From a bacterium (GTDB lineage Bacteria; Patescibacteriota; Minisyncoccia; UBA6257; JAGOQP01): a DNA stretch of 34,533 nt. The translations under genes and the position numbers were made by a program. Location: positions 1 to 34,533 of the forward strand of contig JAKANP010000009.1 of the NCBI GenBank assembly GCA_021812345.1, written 5' to 3'. The notes below the pieces were generated by a model. The model was not told the DNA's origin. It did no database searches and saw only the letters and a program-made list of their open reading frames with translations. This document shows positions 26,599-34,533 of this stretch, piece by piece (within the stretch, counting starts at the first letter, position 1; each line of letters begins with the position of its first letter).

Positions 26599-27819
26599 TT
26601 AATTATTACCAATCAACTGAATTAATTTGTTTAAAGAATTGTATTGAGCCGGAGAAGATATCTGGTAGTTTTGATTAAACCCGAATAAATACAAATTAAA
26701 ACTTTGGGGATTTAAGGCGTATCCGGAAATCGCCGGAGAAAAAGAATAACTTATTTTATAAATTGTTCTGCTACTTTTTGAAATCCAAATATCGATAGCG
26801 TTTTGAAAAGCCGACACAAGCGGAGCGTCGCTTTGACCGACACTGTCATAAAAATATTTTAAAGCCTGGTTGATTCCGTCCTGATTTAAAGCTATAGAAT
26901 AATGATAATAATTGCTTCCATCTATCGTGTCGGTTCCTTTAGAAACAATGGATTGAATATTGGAATAATTCAACATCAAACCAAAAAGTTGTGATAATTG
27001 ATTTTCGGATAAATTTTTTATGTCATTGATTTCCGAAAAAATTCCATTAGGAATGAAATTATTTATAACATCCGAAGAGGAATCGACTTGAACCCACCCC
27101 AAGGCAAGCTGATTGGCTAATTGAGCGCTTTGAGGCGAAGTGGTGGCAATAGAATTAATTTTAAAAAACCATGACTGGGGATCAATAGAAAGAAAACTCA
27201 CATCCCAAAAAGAAGTGGAGCTGGAATCGGCATCGAATCCGTTTTGCGCAAAAATTTGAGAAGAAATTTTAGGATAACTGCCCGATACATCAACAACCCC
27301 CTGTGAAGTTATCGTGTTTTTATCTGAAAATAAATTGAAAACTTGAGAATCATTCAGACTTTTATCGGCCGACGCGTCAACCTGCAAATAATAAGAAAAG
27401 GATTTGGCATTCAATAAATTTCCCATAGCTTTTTCTACAACCACCGAAGGAATTGTCCCATAAACATACAATCCGATTGAAATAATTAAAAATACTCCGA
27501 TTGCCGACAATACAAAGATAATGAATCTTTTTTTATAAATATTTAAAATTTCTCTGGCCGAAGCTTCCTGCTCTTTGAACTCCTGAGATATGTCGCCAAT
27601 CTTGTTTATTTTCGGTCCTTTATAAATCTGCTGTCCTTTTCTTGAATAATTTCTCAAAAAAGATTCCGGTATTTCTTGTCGCGAAACCATCTCATTTATC
27701 GCTCCTTCTATTTCTTGATAAGTAAATCCGGCGAATATCAAGTCGCTGATTAACTGTTCTCTGCCAACACCCTGAGCAACCGAATTTTTTATTATGTCTA
27801 TAATTTCTTTTTTTGCCAT
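26599..27819 (-). CDS. Hypothetical membrane-anchored protein
   Basis: N-terminal helical segment (GFTYQEIEGAINEM), one TM, long extracytoplasmic region. Confidence 0.65.
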   Translation of the reverse strand: MAKKEIIDIIKNSVAQGVGREQLISDLIFAGFTYQEIEGAINEMVSRQEIPESFLRNYSRKGQQIYKGPKINKIGDISQEFKEQEASAREILNIYKKRFIIFVLSAIGVFLIISIGLYVYGTIPSVVVEKAMGNLLNAKSFSYYLQVDASADKSLNDSQVFNLFSDKNTITSQGVVDVSGSYPKISSQIFAQNGFDADSSSTSFWDVSFLSIDPQSWFFKINSIATTSPQSAQLANQLALGWVQVDSSSDVINNFIPNGIFSEINDIKNLSENQLSQLFGLMLNYSNIQSIVSKGTDTIDGSNYYHYSIALNQDGINQALKYFYDSVGQSDAPLVSAFQNAIDIWISKSSRTIYKISYSFSPAISGYALNPQSFNLYLFGFNQNYQISSPAQYNSLNKLIQLIGNN

Positions 27820-27820
27820 T

Positions 27821-28078
27821 TTAAAGATTGCCCCAAATCAATTTTTCCTGAATCCATTTTTCTCTTTCTTTTTCGTCCTCTATAAATTTTGGTTTTAAAT
27901 GCCAAAACCATTTGTTGTTTTCCCCCTCTTTTTTAATAAATAAATCCACATCACCCAAAGTAATGCCTTCGGGCAGAATTTTGCTCCATCCGCCGGACTC
28001 AAAATCGGCCAAATCATTGATTTCTCCTTCCAATTTCTGAATCTTTTCGTTTTTAGACACTTTTTCAAAATGATTCAT
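27821..28078 (-). CDS. Hypothetical protein (about 85 aa)
   Basis: Start placed at MNHFEK because of an adjacent -10 box. Confidence 0.6.
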   Translation of the reverse strand: MNHFEKVSKNEKIQKLEGEINDLADFESGGWSKILPEGITLGDVDLFIKKEGENNKWFWHLKPKFIEDEKEREKWIQEKLIWGNL

Positions 28079-28084
28079 TTTTAT

Positions 28085-28090
28085 ATTATA
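28085..28090 (-). promoter_or_regulatory. Extended -10 box (TGCTATAAT) 7 nt before the ATG at 28078
   Basis: Minus strand TGTGCTATAATATAAAAATG; no clear -35. Confidence 0.5.
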
Positions 28091-28141
28091 GCACAAAAAA
28101 TAATTTTTATAATTTTATTAAATTTTTGGATACTAAAATTT

Positions 28142-30481
28142 TTATTTGCGAATATGAGCCTGTTTTACCATTTCCGAAATTTGCATCCAAATAAACGCCC
28201 AAATCCAAACAATGATCGCCCAACTTAACTTTATTGGACTCATAAAAAATCCCGAAACAGCAAATATTGTAGCTATTAATTGAGTTATAGTGGTCGCCCA
28301 AATAACTTCTTTGCTGGGTAAAAACTTATACCATTTTTCTTTGGTGTGAGCGACATAAATCAACATGTGACCGCCTATGGAAAGTTTTAAGAAAAAGAGA
28401 GTTTGAATCAAATTCCAGCTAATACCAAAAAATTGTTTAGCAATAAAAACAAAAATGACACTTCCTAATAATCCGACTGCCCCGTAAAGCGAACCTAAAA
28501 TAGTCCTTTCTTTAATATTTATTTTTGTCGGAGCCGATCCTGCGAACACATTATCATAAGCCAAAGAGATGATCGGAAGATCATTAAGGACCGCGAGAAT
28601 TAGAATCTGTATAGGGTTCATTGGATATTGAAGATACAAAATACCCAGAAGAGCAATAGAAAAAATGAGACGTAAACTTTCCGAAATTCTATAAAGAGCG
28701 TAAGTGTAAAGACGATAAAATATTTTTCTGGCCTCAATGATGGCATCTTTAATTACTGAAATTCCCGGGGACAGGAGAACAATGTCGGCGGCACTTTTTA
28801 AAGCATCAACCGCTCCTGAAACCGCAATGCCTACATCCGCCGCTTTTACCGCCGGAATGTCGTTTACTCCGTCTCCTGTTACTGCCACCTTATGTCTTTT
28901 CTGTCCCATTCTAACCAAGTTATATTTATCGGAAGGAAGAATTTCAGAAAAAACCGATATTTTTTCAAAAATATTTTCATCAAAATTATTATCATTTATA
29001 TTTTCAATAGCGGAACGGTTGACGACCGGACCATTTAATCCCATATCTTTAGCTATTCGTTCGCTAATGGCGATATTATCTCCAGTGAGTATTTTGACGG
29101 CTACGTGATTTTTTTGAAGAAAACCAATGGTGTCAAAGGCGTCTGGTTCGGGTCTGTCAGAAATTAAAATTATTCCGGCTAAATCCATATCACGTTCTTC
29201 TTTATTTTTTGAAACCGAAACCGCTAAAACTCTATATCCTCCATCGGCAGCTACTTTCACGTCTTTATAAAAAGATTCCAAATCATTTTTATTTATCTTA
29301 GAAAATTGTTGAATTATTTGAACTGCTCCCATTGAAACAGCAAAAGTGGAATTATCAATATTTACAATAGATGTAGTTCTTTTACGTTCCGAATCGGCGG
29401 GAACAAAATCTAAAATCTTAGCGCTTTGACTAATATTTTCGGATTCAAATTTTTTTATTATTGCCAAATCTATGGGCCCTTTTTCTATTTTGGAAGTGGC
29501 AAAATAAGCAAATTCAATAACTTGATTTGTGCTGAAATTTCCATATGGAATAATTTCACTTACAGAAAGTTCATTTTTTGTCAACGTTCCGGTTTTATCT
29601 GATAAAAGCAAGTCAACATCGGACAAATCTTCAAGAGAAGAAAGTTTGCGGACAATTGCCTGTTTATGAGCCAACTTCAAAACTCCCAAACTTATGATTA
29701 ATGTCATTACCGTCGGCAAACTTACGGGAATTCCGGCAATAATCAAACTTAAATCGAGAGCTAAAATTTCGGTAATTTTTTGATGAAAAATAAAAAAGAC
29801 AGCAGTCATAACGATAACCACCGAAACGCTTATAAACCCCAACAATTTAGCAATGCCAATAATGTCTTTTTCCAAAATACTCTTCTTTGAGCTGGTTTCA
29901 ACAGATAACAAAGTTTTTCCAAAATAAGTGGATTTCCCCGTAGCTATCACCTGGGCAACAGCAATTCCAGTTGCCACAAAAGATCCGGAATATGCCATGT
30001 CCCCCTCCTTTTTTTCTTTAGGTAGCGACTCTCCGGTAAGAGCAGATTCGTTTATAGTTATATTTTTTAATTCAATAAATTTAACATCTGCCGGAATAAT
30101 TTTTCCGGCAGTAAGGCTCAAAACATCATCGGGAACAATTTCAGTTGAAGATATTTTTTTCCATGCGCCATCTCTAAAAACATCAACAATAATCGATAAT
30201 TTTGACTGAAGTTTTTTTATGGCGTCGTCTGTTTTTTTATCATGCCAAAAACCAATAAAAAAATTTACAACCCAGAGAAAAAAGATAAAATAAAAATCAA
30301 GCAGCCTTCCGTCAATATAAGATATAACCGCAGCAGCAATTAGCATTAACGAGATGAAAGAAAATATCCAGGAAAAAATTTTTTTTATTAAACTATTTTT
30401 CTTTTCCTGAATTTCATTTCTTCCAAAAAGTTTTAATTTTTCTGATGCCTCTTTTGAGGTAATTCCTCGATAATTTTCCAT
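28142..30481 (-). CDS. P-type ATPase, P3A (plasma-membrane H+-ATPase)-like
   Basis: SALTGESLP, LLSDKTGTLTKNE, TGDGVNDIPAVKAADVGIAV; M6 motif AVLNDLPIISLAYD. Start placed at MENYRG (30481). Confidence 0.88.
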   Translation of the reverse strand: MENYRGITSKEASEKLKLFGRNEIQEKKNSLIKKIFSWIFSFISLMLIAAAVISYIDGRLLDFYFIFFLWVVNFFIGFWHDKKTDDAIKKLQSKLSIIVDVFRDGAWKKISSTEIVPDDVLSLTAGKIIPADVKFIELKNITINESALTGESLPKEKKEGDMAYSGSFVATGIAVAQVIATGKSTYFGKTLLSVETSSKKSILEKDIIGIAKLLGFISVSVVIVMTAVFFIFHQKITEILALDLSLIIAGIPVSLPTVMTLIISLGVLKLAHKQAIVRKLSSLEDLSDVDLLLSDKTGTLTKNELSVSEIIPYGNFSTNQVIEFAYFATSKIEKGPIDLAIIKKFESENISQSAKILDFVPADSERKRTTSIVNIDNSTFAVSMGAVQIIQQFSKINKNDLESFYKDVKVAADGGYRVLAVSVSKNKEERDMDLAGIILISDRPEPDAFDTIGFLQKNHVAVKILTGDNIAISERIAKDMGLNGPVVNRSAIENINDNNFDENIFEKISVFSEILPSDKYNLVRMGQKRHKVAVTGDGVNDIPAVKAADVGIAVSGAVDALKSAADIVLLSPGISVIKDAIIEARKIFYRLYTYALYRISESLRLIFSIALLGILYLQYPMNPIQILILAVLNDLPIISLAYDNVFAGSAPTKINIKERTILGSLYGAVGLLGSVIFVFIAKQFFGISWNLIQTLFFLKLSIGGHMLIYVAHTKEKWYKFLPSKEVIWATTITQLIATIFAVSGFFMSPIKLSWAIIVWIWAFIWMQISEMVKQAHIRK

Positions 30482-30487
30482 TGATAA

Positions 30488-30493
30488 ATTATA
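30488..30493 (-). promoter_or_regulatory. Consensus -10 TATAAT 7 nt before the P-type ATPase ATG
   Basis: Minus strand TTGGTATAATTTATCAATGG. Confidence 0.5.
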
Positions 30494-30546
30494 CCAAAAA
30501 ATCACTTTTATAGTACAAAAGAGTATTTTTTAATCTCAAATTTAGG

Positions 30547-30583
30547 CAAAAATAAAAATCCCATTTTGGGATCTTTATTTTTG
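30547..30583. terminator. Bidirectional terminator-like hairpin (17-bp arms, one mismatch)
   Basis: caaaaataaaaatcccattttgggatctttatttttg. Confidence 0.75.
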
Positions 30584-30593
30584 TCGGGCTGCC
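30579..30593. repeat. 15-nt direct repeat matching the tRNA-Pro 3' end (copy 1)
   Basis: ttttgtcgggctgcc, identical to 30841-30855. Confidence 0.9.
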
Positions 30594-30809
30594 CCGCCTT
30601 CATTAAAATTACGGCGGGCAGGCGGGAATTTCACATCGTCGTTTCGCTCCTCCCAAGACACCCTGCCTACCGACAGGCAGGCTAGACGGAAAACTACAAG
30701 TTTCCCGTTCCAGAGCATCCTGCTATTGATTCGCAATAACGCAATGCCCGTTGAAAGCAAAACTGTTTGCTTTCAACCCCCTCCGATTCAACTCCCTTGA
30801 AACTCAACG

Positions 30810-30843
30810 AAATAAAAAATCGCCAACAAGCGATTTTTTATTT
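30810..30843 (-). terminator. Terminator downstream of tRNA-Pro
   Basis: aaataaaaaatcgc-caacaa-gcgattttttattt, 14-bp perfect arms. Confidence 0.85.
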
Positions 30844-30845
30844 TG

Positions 30846-30916
30846 TCGGGCTGCCGGGAATTGAACCCGGGTCGCATCCACCCCAAGGATGTATACTACC
30901 GTTATACTACAGCCCG
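30846..30916 (-). tRNA. tRNA-Pro (anticodon GGG)
   Basis: CGGGCTG/CAGCCCG acceptor with A73; anticodon arm CATCC-TTGGGGT-GGATG; T arm CCGGG-TTCAATT-CCCGG; CCA not encoded. Confidence 0.93.
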
Positions 30917-30998
30917 ATATTTACTAAAAATATACCGATTATCAAAAAATTTCAATAAAAAAAATCACTCCCGAATTTGGAGCGAATTTTTTAAAAAA

Positions 30999-31187
30999 TT
31001 ATTTAGCGGATTTGCTCATTTTTTTTATGCAATCGGTGCAAGCCAAAACCCTCTTTCCGTCGATAAGGCGAGTTTTTTGCAAATTGGGATATTTTCTGAG
31101 CCAATTTACCGGATTATAATTTCCGCGAAGTTTTTTTCTGGCTCCTCCCATTTGAGACCCTTTTCCGCAAATTTCACAAGTTTTCAT
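30999..31187 (-). CDS. rpmB: 50S ribosomal protein L28
   Basis: MKTCEICGKGSQMGGARKKLRGNYNPVNWLRKYPNLQKTRLIDGKRVLACTDCIKKM. Confidence 0.93.
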   Translation of the reverse strand: MKTCEICGKGSQMGGARKKLRGNYNPVNWLRKYPNLQKTRLIDGKRVLACTDCIKKMSKSAK

Positions 31188-31200
31188 TTTATAAAATTAT

Positions 31201-31344
31201 TTATTTTAAGTATTTTAATGAGCCCGCCTCAAGATCCATCCCGGCAAAATACCAGGTGGGTGGACTCAATCTTAGCGCAAGCGCCATGATACTATCGCCC
31301 TCCCATAAAAAAATGTTTGACCGAGAATCTTTTGGCAAGGCTCA
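31201..31344 (-). promoter_or_regulatory. Candidate structured leader of rpmB, containing a 28-aa small ORF (31201-31287)
   Basis: GC-rich block in AT-rich surroundings with a CCTGG-tattttg-CCGGG hairpin; small ORF MALALRLSPPTWYFAGMDLEAGSLKYLK. Confidence 0.4.
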
Positions 31345-31350
31345 ATTGGG

Positions 31351-31378
31351 ATAATAGCAGAATGAATCAAAAAATCAA
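31351..31378 (-). promoter_or_regulatory. Promoter TTGATT-16-TATTAT upstream of rpmB
   Basis: -35 at 31373-31378, -10 at 31351-31356. Confidence 0.6.
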
Positions 31379-31391
31379 GCATTTTGGAAAA

Positions 31392-31862
31392 CTATCTTTC
31401 ATCTTCAACATAGATTTGTTCAAAATCTATTTTCTGATAGTCAAAGATTTCATCCTGATTAAAAAACCTCCAAACTTCCTTCTCGGCGTTTTCAACACTA
31501 TCTGAAGCGTGTATTATGTTCGCCTGTCTGGACATTGAAAAATCCCCTCTGATAGTCCCCGGGGGGGCAGTTCGGCTCTGAGTTGGCCCACACATCCCCC
31601 TGACGACACTCACCGCTTCAAGTCCCTCCAAAACCATCGCCACAACAGGAGATTCCTTCATAAAAGATTTTAGCCCCGTAAAAAACGGTTTGTCTTTGTG
31701 GTGAGAATAATGCTCGTCCAAAAGAACATCGCTTAATTGCATCATTTTAAGTCCAGAAATTTTTAATCCTTTCTGCTCGAAACGTTCTACAATTTTACCG
31801 AGCAAATTTCTTTGCAAGGCGTCCGGTTTTAAAAGCACCAATGTTTTTTCTTTTGTTCCCAT
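31392..31862 (-). CDS. ndk: Nucleoside diphosphate kinase
   Basis: TLVLLKPDALQRNLLGKI and NIIHASDSVENAEKE. Confidence 0.96.
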   Translation of the reverse strand: MGTKEKTLVLLKPDALQRNLLGKIVERFEQKGLKISGLKMMQLSDVLLDEHYSHHKDKPFFTGLKSFMKESPVVAMVLEGLEAVSVVRGMCGPTQSRTAPPGTIRGDFSMSRQANIIHASDSVENAEKEVWRFFNQDEIFDYQKIDFEQIYVEDER

Positions 31863-31880
31863 ATTTTATTTATTATTAAA

Positions 31881-33314
31881 TTATTTTTTAGGTTTCTTGA
31901 TTTCTAAATGAAGTTCATCCAATTGTTTCTTTTCCAATTCGCTGGGAGCGCTCATCATCAGGTCGCGCGCATCTCCGGTTTTTGGAAAAGCGATAACTTC
32001 TCGGATATTCGGTTCGTTGGAAAGCAGAGTTACCAATCGGTCCATACCCCAAGCAATTCCTCCATGAGGCGGAGCTCCAAAGGAAAGAGCCTCGATCATA
32101 TGGCCAAAATTATTTTGAATTCTCTCTTCGCTAAAACCCATTATTTCAAAAACTCTTTTTAGAGCTTCGGGCTTGTGATTTCTGATACTGCCTCCGCCGA
32201 TTTCAAATCCGTTTAGAGCAATATCATATTGAGAAGTTAAAATGTTTCCTATATTTTTCTTTTCCATTAAATCGTTCATAAATTCATCCTTGGGCGCCGA
32301 AAACGGATTGTGAGTAAAAGTCCAGGCCTTTGCTGAAGCTTCGGCCTGCGAGTCACCCTCTTTATCTACTTTTTCAAAAAAAGGAAAGTCGATAACCCAG
32401 CAAAATGCCAAGAGATTAGGGTCGTTTTTGTCTTCTCTTAAATCCGGCCTGTCTGTTTTATATTTTTCCATTGATTCTTTGTATGTAAGGCGAGGAAATG
32501 GAACTTGCTGAATTTTTTTATTGGGGGCGCAAGCTTTAACCAAATCAATTAATAATTTTTCGTTTAGCTCCATAACATCCTCCCGTTTGACAAAGCTCAT
32601 TTCCAAATCAAGTTGAGTAAATTCCGGTTGTCTATCGCCTCTGGTGTCTTCGTCTCTAAAACATCGGGCGATTTGAAAATACTTTTCAACACCGCCAACC
32701 ATCAAAAGTTGCTTATACTGCTGAGGCGATTGAGGTAAAGCAAAAAATTTTCCGGGATAAAGTCTGGACGGCACAACATAATCACGAGCGCCTTCGGGAG
32801 TTGATTTGGTTAATATCGGAGTTTCTATTTCCAAAAAATTTTCCTTATCCAAAAAATCCCTGATAAATTTGACAACTTTATGCCTTAATAAAAGATTAGC
32901 GCTCAACCTGGGACGCCTGATATCAAGATAACGATATTTCATTCTTATTTCTTCGCCGATATTTTTACCGTCGGAATTTATCTCAAATGGAGGAGTTAGC
33001 GATTCATTCAAAACTTCAAGACTTTTGGCTTCAATTTCAAACTTTCCGGTATCTATATTTTTATTGATTAAATTATCAGGACGTTCTTTGATAATTCCAG
33101 AAATTTTAACCACCCATTCGTTTCTTAATTTTTGAGCTTTTTCATATATTTCTTTTTCGCTCCACGGACCAAAAACGACCTGACAAACACCGCTCCTGTC
33201 GCGAAGGTCTATAAAAACGATTTTCCCATGGTCTCTTCGGTTATCAACCCAACCATATAAATCAACCGATTCCCCCGATTTAGAAATTATGTCATTAATC
33301 CAAACTCTTTCCAT
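31881..33314 (-). CDS. aspS: Aspartyl-tRNA synthetase, compact form
   Basis: OB-fold N-terminus, class II motifs (RYLDIRRP, FRDEDTRGDRQPEFTQLDLEMSF, GIAWGMDRLV). Confidence 0.96.
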   Translation of the reverse strand: MERVWINDIISKSGESVDLYGWVDNRRDHGKIVFIDLRDRSGVCQVVFGPWSEKEIYEKAQKLRNEWVVKISGIIKERPDNLINKNIDTGKFEIEAKSLEVLNESLTPPFEINSDGKNIGEEIRMKYRYLDIRRPRLSANLLLRHKVVKFIRDFLDKENFLEIETPILTKSTPEGARDYVVPSRLYPGKFFALPQSPQQYKQLLMVGGVEKYFQIARCFRDEDTRGDRQPEFTQLDLEMSFVKREDVMELNEKLLIDLVKACAPNKKIQQVPFPRLTYKESMEKYKTDRPDLREDKNDPNLLAFCWVIDFPFFEKVDKEGDSQAEASAKAWTFTHNPFSAPKDEFMNDLMEKKNIGNILTSQYDIALNGFEIGGGSIRNHKPEALKRVFEIMGFSEERIQNNFGHMIEALSFGAPPHGGIAWGMDRLVTLLSNEPNIREVIAFPKTGDARDLMMSAPSELEKKQLDELHLEIKKPKK

Positions 33315-33322
33315 ATAAAATT

Positions 33323-33351
33323 AGAATATAAAAAAAAACGAAAAAACGCAA
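33323..33351 (-). promoter_or_regulatory. Promoter TTGCGT-17-TATTCT for aspS
   Basis: -35 at 33346-33351, -10 at 33323-33328; ATG at 33314. Confidence 0.5.
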
Positions 33352-33395
33352 ACCATAAGAATTACCGACTCGCTGATATCACAAATAACAGAAAA

Positions 33396-34235
33396 CTATT
33401 TTAATCCGGAAACTTTAATTAAATTATTTTGATAAAAAACTTTTACAATTCCGTCGATATCGGTTCTAAATATTTTTGCTCCCAAATCGGAAATTCTTTT
33501 TAAAACTTCTTGAGTCGGATGGCCGTAAGAATTTTTTCCTACTTCAACAACGGCAATTTTTGGATTAACGGCTTTGATAAAATTTTCCGAAGACGAATAT
33601 TTTGACCCATGATGAGGGACTTTTAGAATATCGGCGGAAATTGATTGATTTAATATTTTTTGCTCGGTTTTGGAAGATATATCGGCCGTAAAAAGAGAAC
33701 TTAAATTTTCACTATCAAATTTTATAACCATTGAATCGTCATTTATGGGAGTTTTTGAGTTGGCGTCGTTTTTGGACGGCCAAATAATTTTGAAATTATT
33801 TTTTTCATAATAAACTTTATCACCGGCAGATAAAATAACGTATGGAATTTTATTTTCCAAAAGAACGGTTTTTAAATTATTCCACAATTCCGTTTCAATT
33901 CCGTTATAAACCACTAAACCTATATCAAAATTTTTTATAATTTGAAACATTCCTCCGGCATGATCAAGCTGTCCGTGAGAAACAAAAGCGACATCAATTC
34001 TCTTTCTATAAAAAGGAAGCAGTTTCTCCAGATTGCTTAAAACCTTAAAATTACTTCCGGCATCAATCAAAAAAGAGGCGCCACCGGATTTAATCAGCTC
34101 ACTATCTCCTTGCCCAACATTTAGAAAATAAATTTCAGCATCGGTATTAAATGGATTTGATAAAACTATACCCCAGGCAAAAGCATTGGCAAAAACTAAA
34201 AATGTAATAAACAAAATATTTTTTTTATACGGCAT
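33396..34235 (-). CDS. ComEC/Rec2-related MBL-fold metallohydrolase domain protein
   Basis: FLNVGQGDSELIKSGGASFLIDAG, SHGQLDHAGG, LKVPHHGSKYSSS. Confidence 0.9.
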   Translation of the reverse strand: MPYKKNILFITFLVFANAFAWGIVLSNPFNTDAEIYFLNVGQGDSELIKSGGASFLIDAGSNFKVLSNLEKLLPFYRKRIDVAFVSHGQLDHAGGMFQIIKNFDIGLVVYNGIETELWNNLKTVLLENKIPYVILSAGDKVYYEKNNFKIIWPSKNDANSKTPINDDSMVIKFDSENLSSLFTADISSKTEQKILNQSISADILKVPHHGSKYSSSENFIKAVNPKIAVVEVGKNSYGHPTQEVLKRISDLGAKIFRTDIDGIVKVFYQNNLIKVSGLK

Positions 34236-34533
34236 ATTCGTTTGTTCTCAATTTATCTCTAAACTTATAAATAAACAAAATAATTAAAGAATAATAAAAT
34301 ATTGCCGCCCATAATCCGAATTGAATTTGCGCTTGAGAAAATGAACCAAAAAAATTTATCACCCAAGATTCAAATTTTAAAGGAATAAAAGCGAACAATG
34401 AGCCGATGCGCGCCAATGGCACCCAGATAATCCCCAAAAATCCAACAAAAAATCCCAAAAACATAGTTATCGGGACAAGCGGCAAAATCAAAATATTAGA
34501 CATCAGTCCGGTGAAAGAAAATCCAGATCGGAA
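34225..34533 (-). CDS. comEC: ComEC/Rec2 competence-type membrane protein, C-terminal end (gene continues past window edge)
   Basis: Frame stays open to the window edge (FRSGFSFTGLMSNILILPLVPITMFLG...); multi-TM, followed by a ComEC-type MBL domain gene. Confidence 0.75.
   Translation of the reverse strand, partial: FRSGFSFTGLMSNILILPLVPITMFLGFFVGFLGIIWVPLARIGSLFAFIPLKFESWVINFFGSFSQAQIQFGLWAAIFYYSLIILFIYKFRDKLRTNEYAV

Noticed and set aside
30547-30583. Second tRNA gene next to the duplicated gtcgggctgcc
   Set aside because: Only the 3' acceptor end is present; no T, anticodon or D arms can be formed in the adjacent sequence
30575-30760. 61-aa minus-strand ORF (ending RNFNEGGAARQK)
   Set aside because: Falls in repeat/hairpin DNA and includes the tRNA 3'-end duplicate; most likely translated repeat sequence
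30843-31289. 148-aa plus-strand ORF
   Set aside because: Antisense to the clear tRNA-Pro, rpmB and its leader; no recognisable protein motif
31201-31310. Bacterial SRP (4.5S) RNA in the rpmB leader
   Set aside because: A GCCGGG segment looked suggestive, but the conserved GGAA-loop helix 8 sequence is absent

Overview
AT-rich, gene-dense window that looks like a Patescibacteria/CPR (Parcubacteria-like) chromosome. This placement is inferred from gene content and style, not from a database search. TGA is used as a normal stop. Most of the window is housekeeping: a cell-shape/wall cluster (frr-rseP-proS-mreB-mreC-mreD-like-mrdA-galT), a second mreB, murA, a holB-like gene, a str-type operon (rpsL-rpsG-fusA-rplM-rpsI), a P-type (P3A-like) ATPase, rpmB, ndk, aspS, a split comEC, rsmE, a type-4 uracil-DNA glycosylase, pyruvoyl arginine decarboxylase, a Cas4-like nuclease, an RRM protein and one tRNA-Pro(GGG). 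The most unusual stretch is an island at about 15,070-15,735. It holds a TrpR/YerC-like regulator interrupted by one in-frame TAA, two near-identical perfect palindromes (38 and 36 bp) flanking it, one of which overlaps a putative promoter, and a BIME/REP-like pair of inverted hairpins. Other notable signals are recurrent promoters whose -10 box lies 7-10 nt before the ATG (probable leaderless mRNAs), structured leaders in front of the RRM gene and rpmB, a 40-bp near-palindrome and an 87-bp direct-repeat mosaic at 6.3-6.8 kb, and a duplicated tRNA 3' end with terminator. No CRISPR array, prophage or intact transposase was found.
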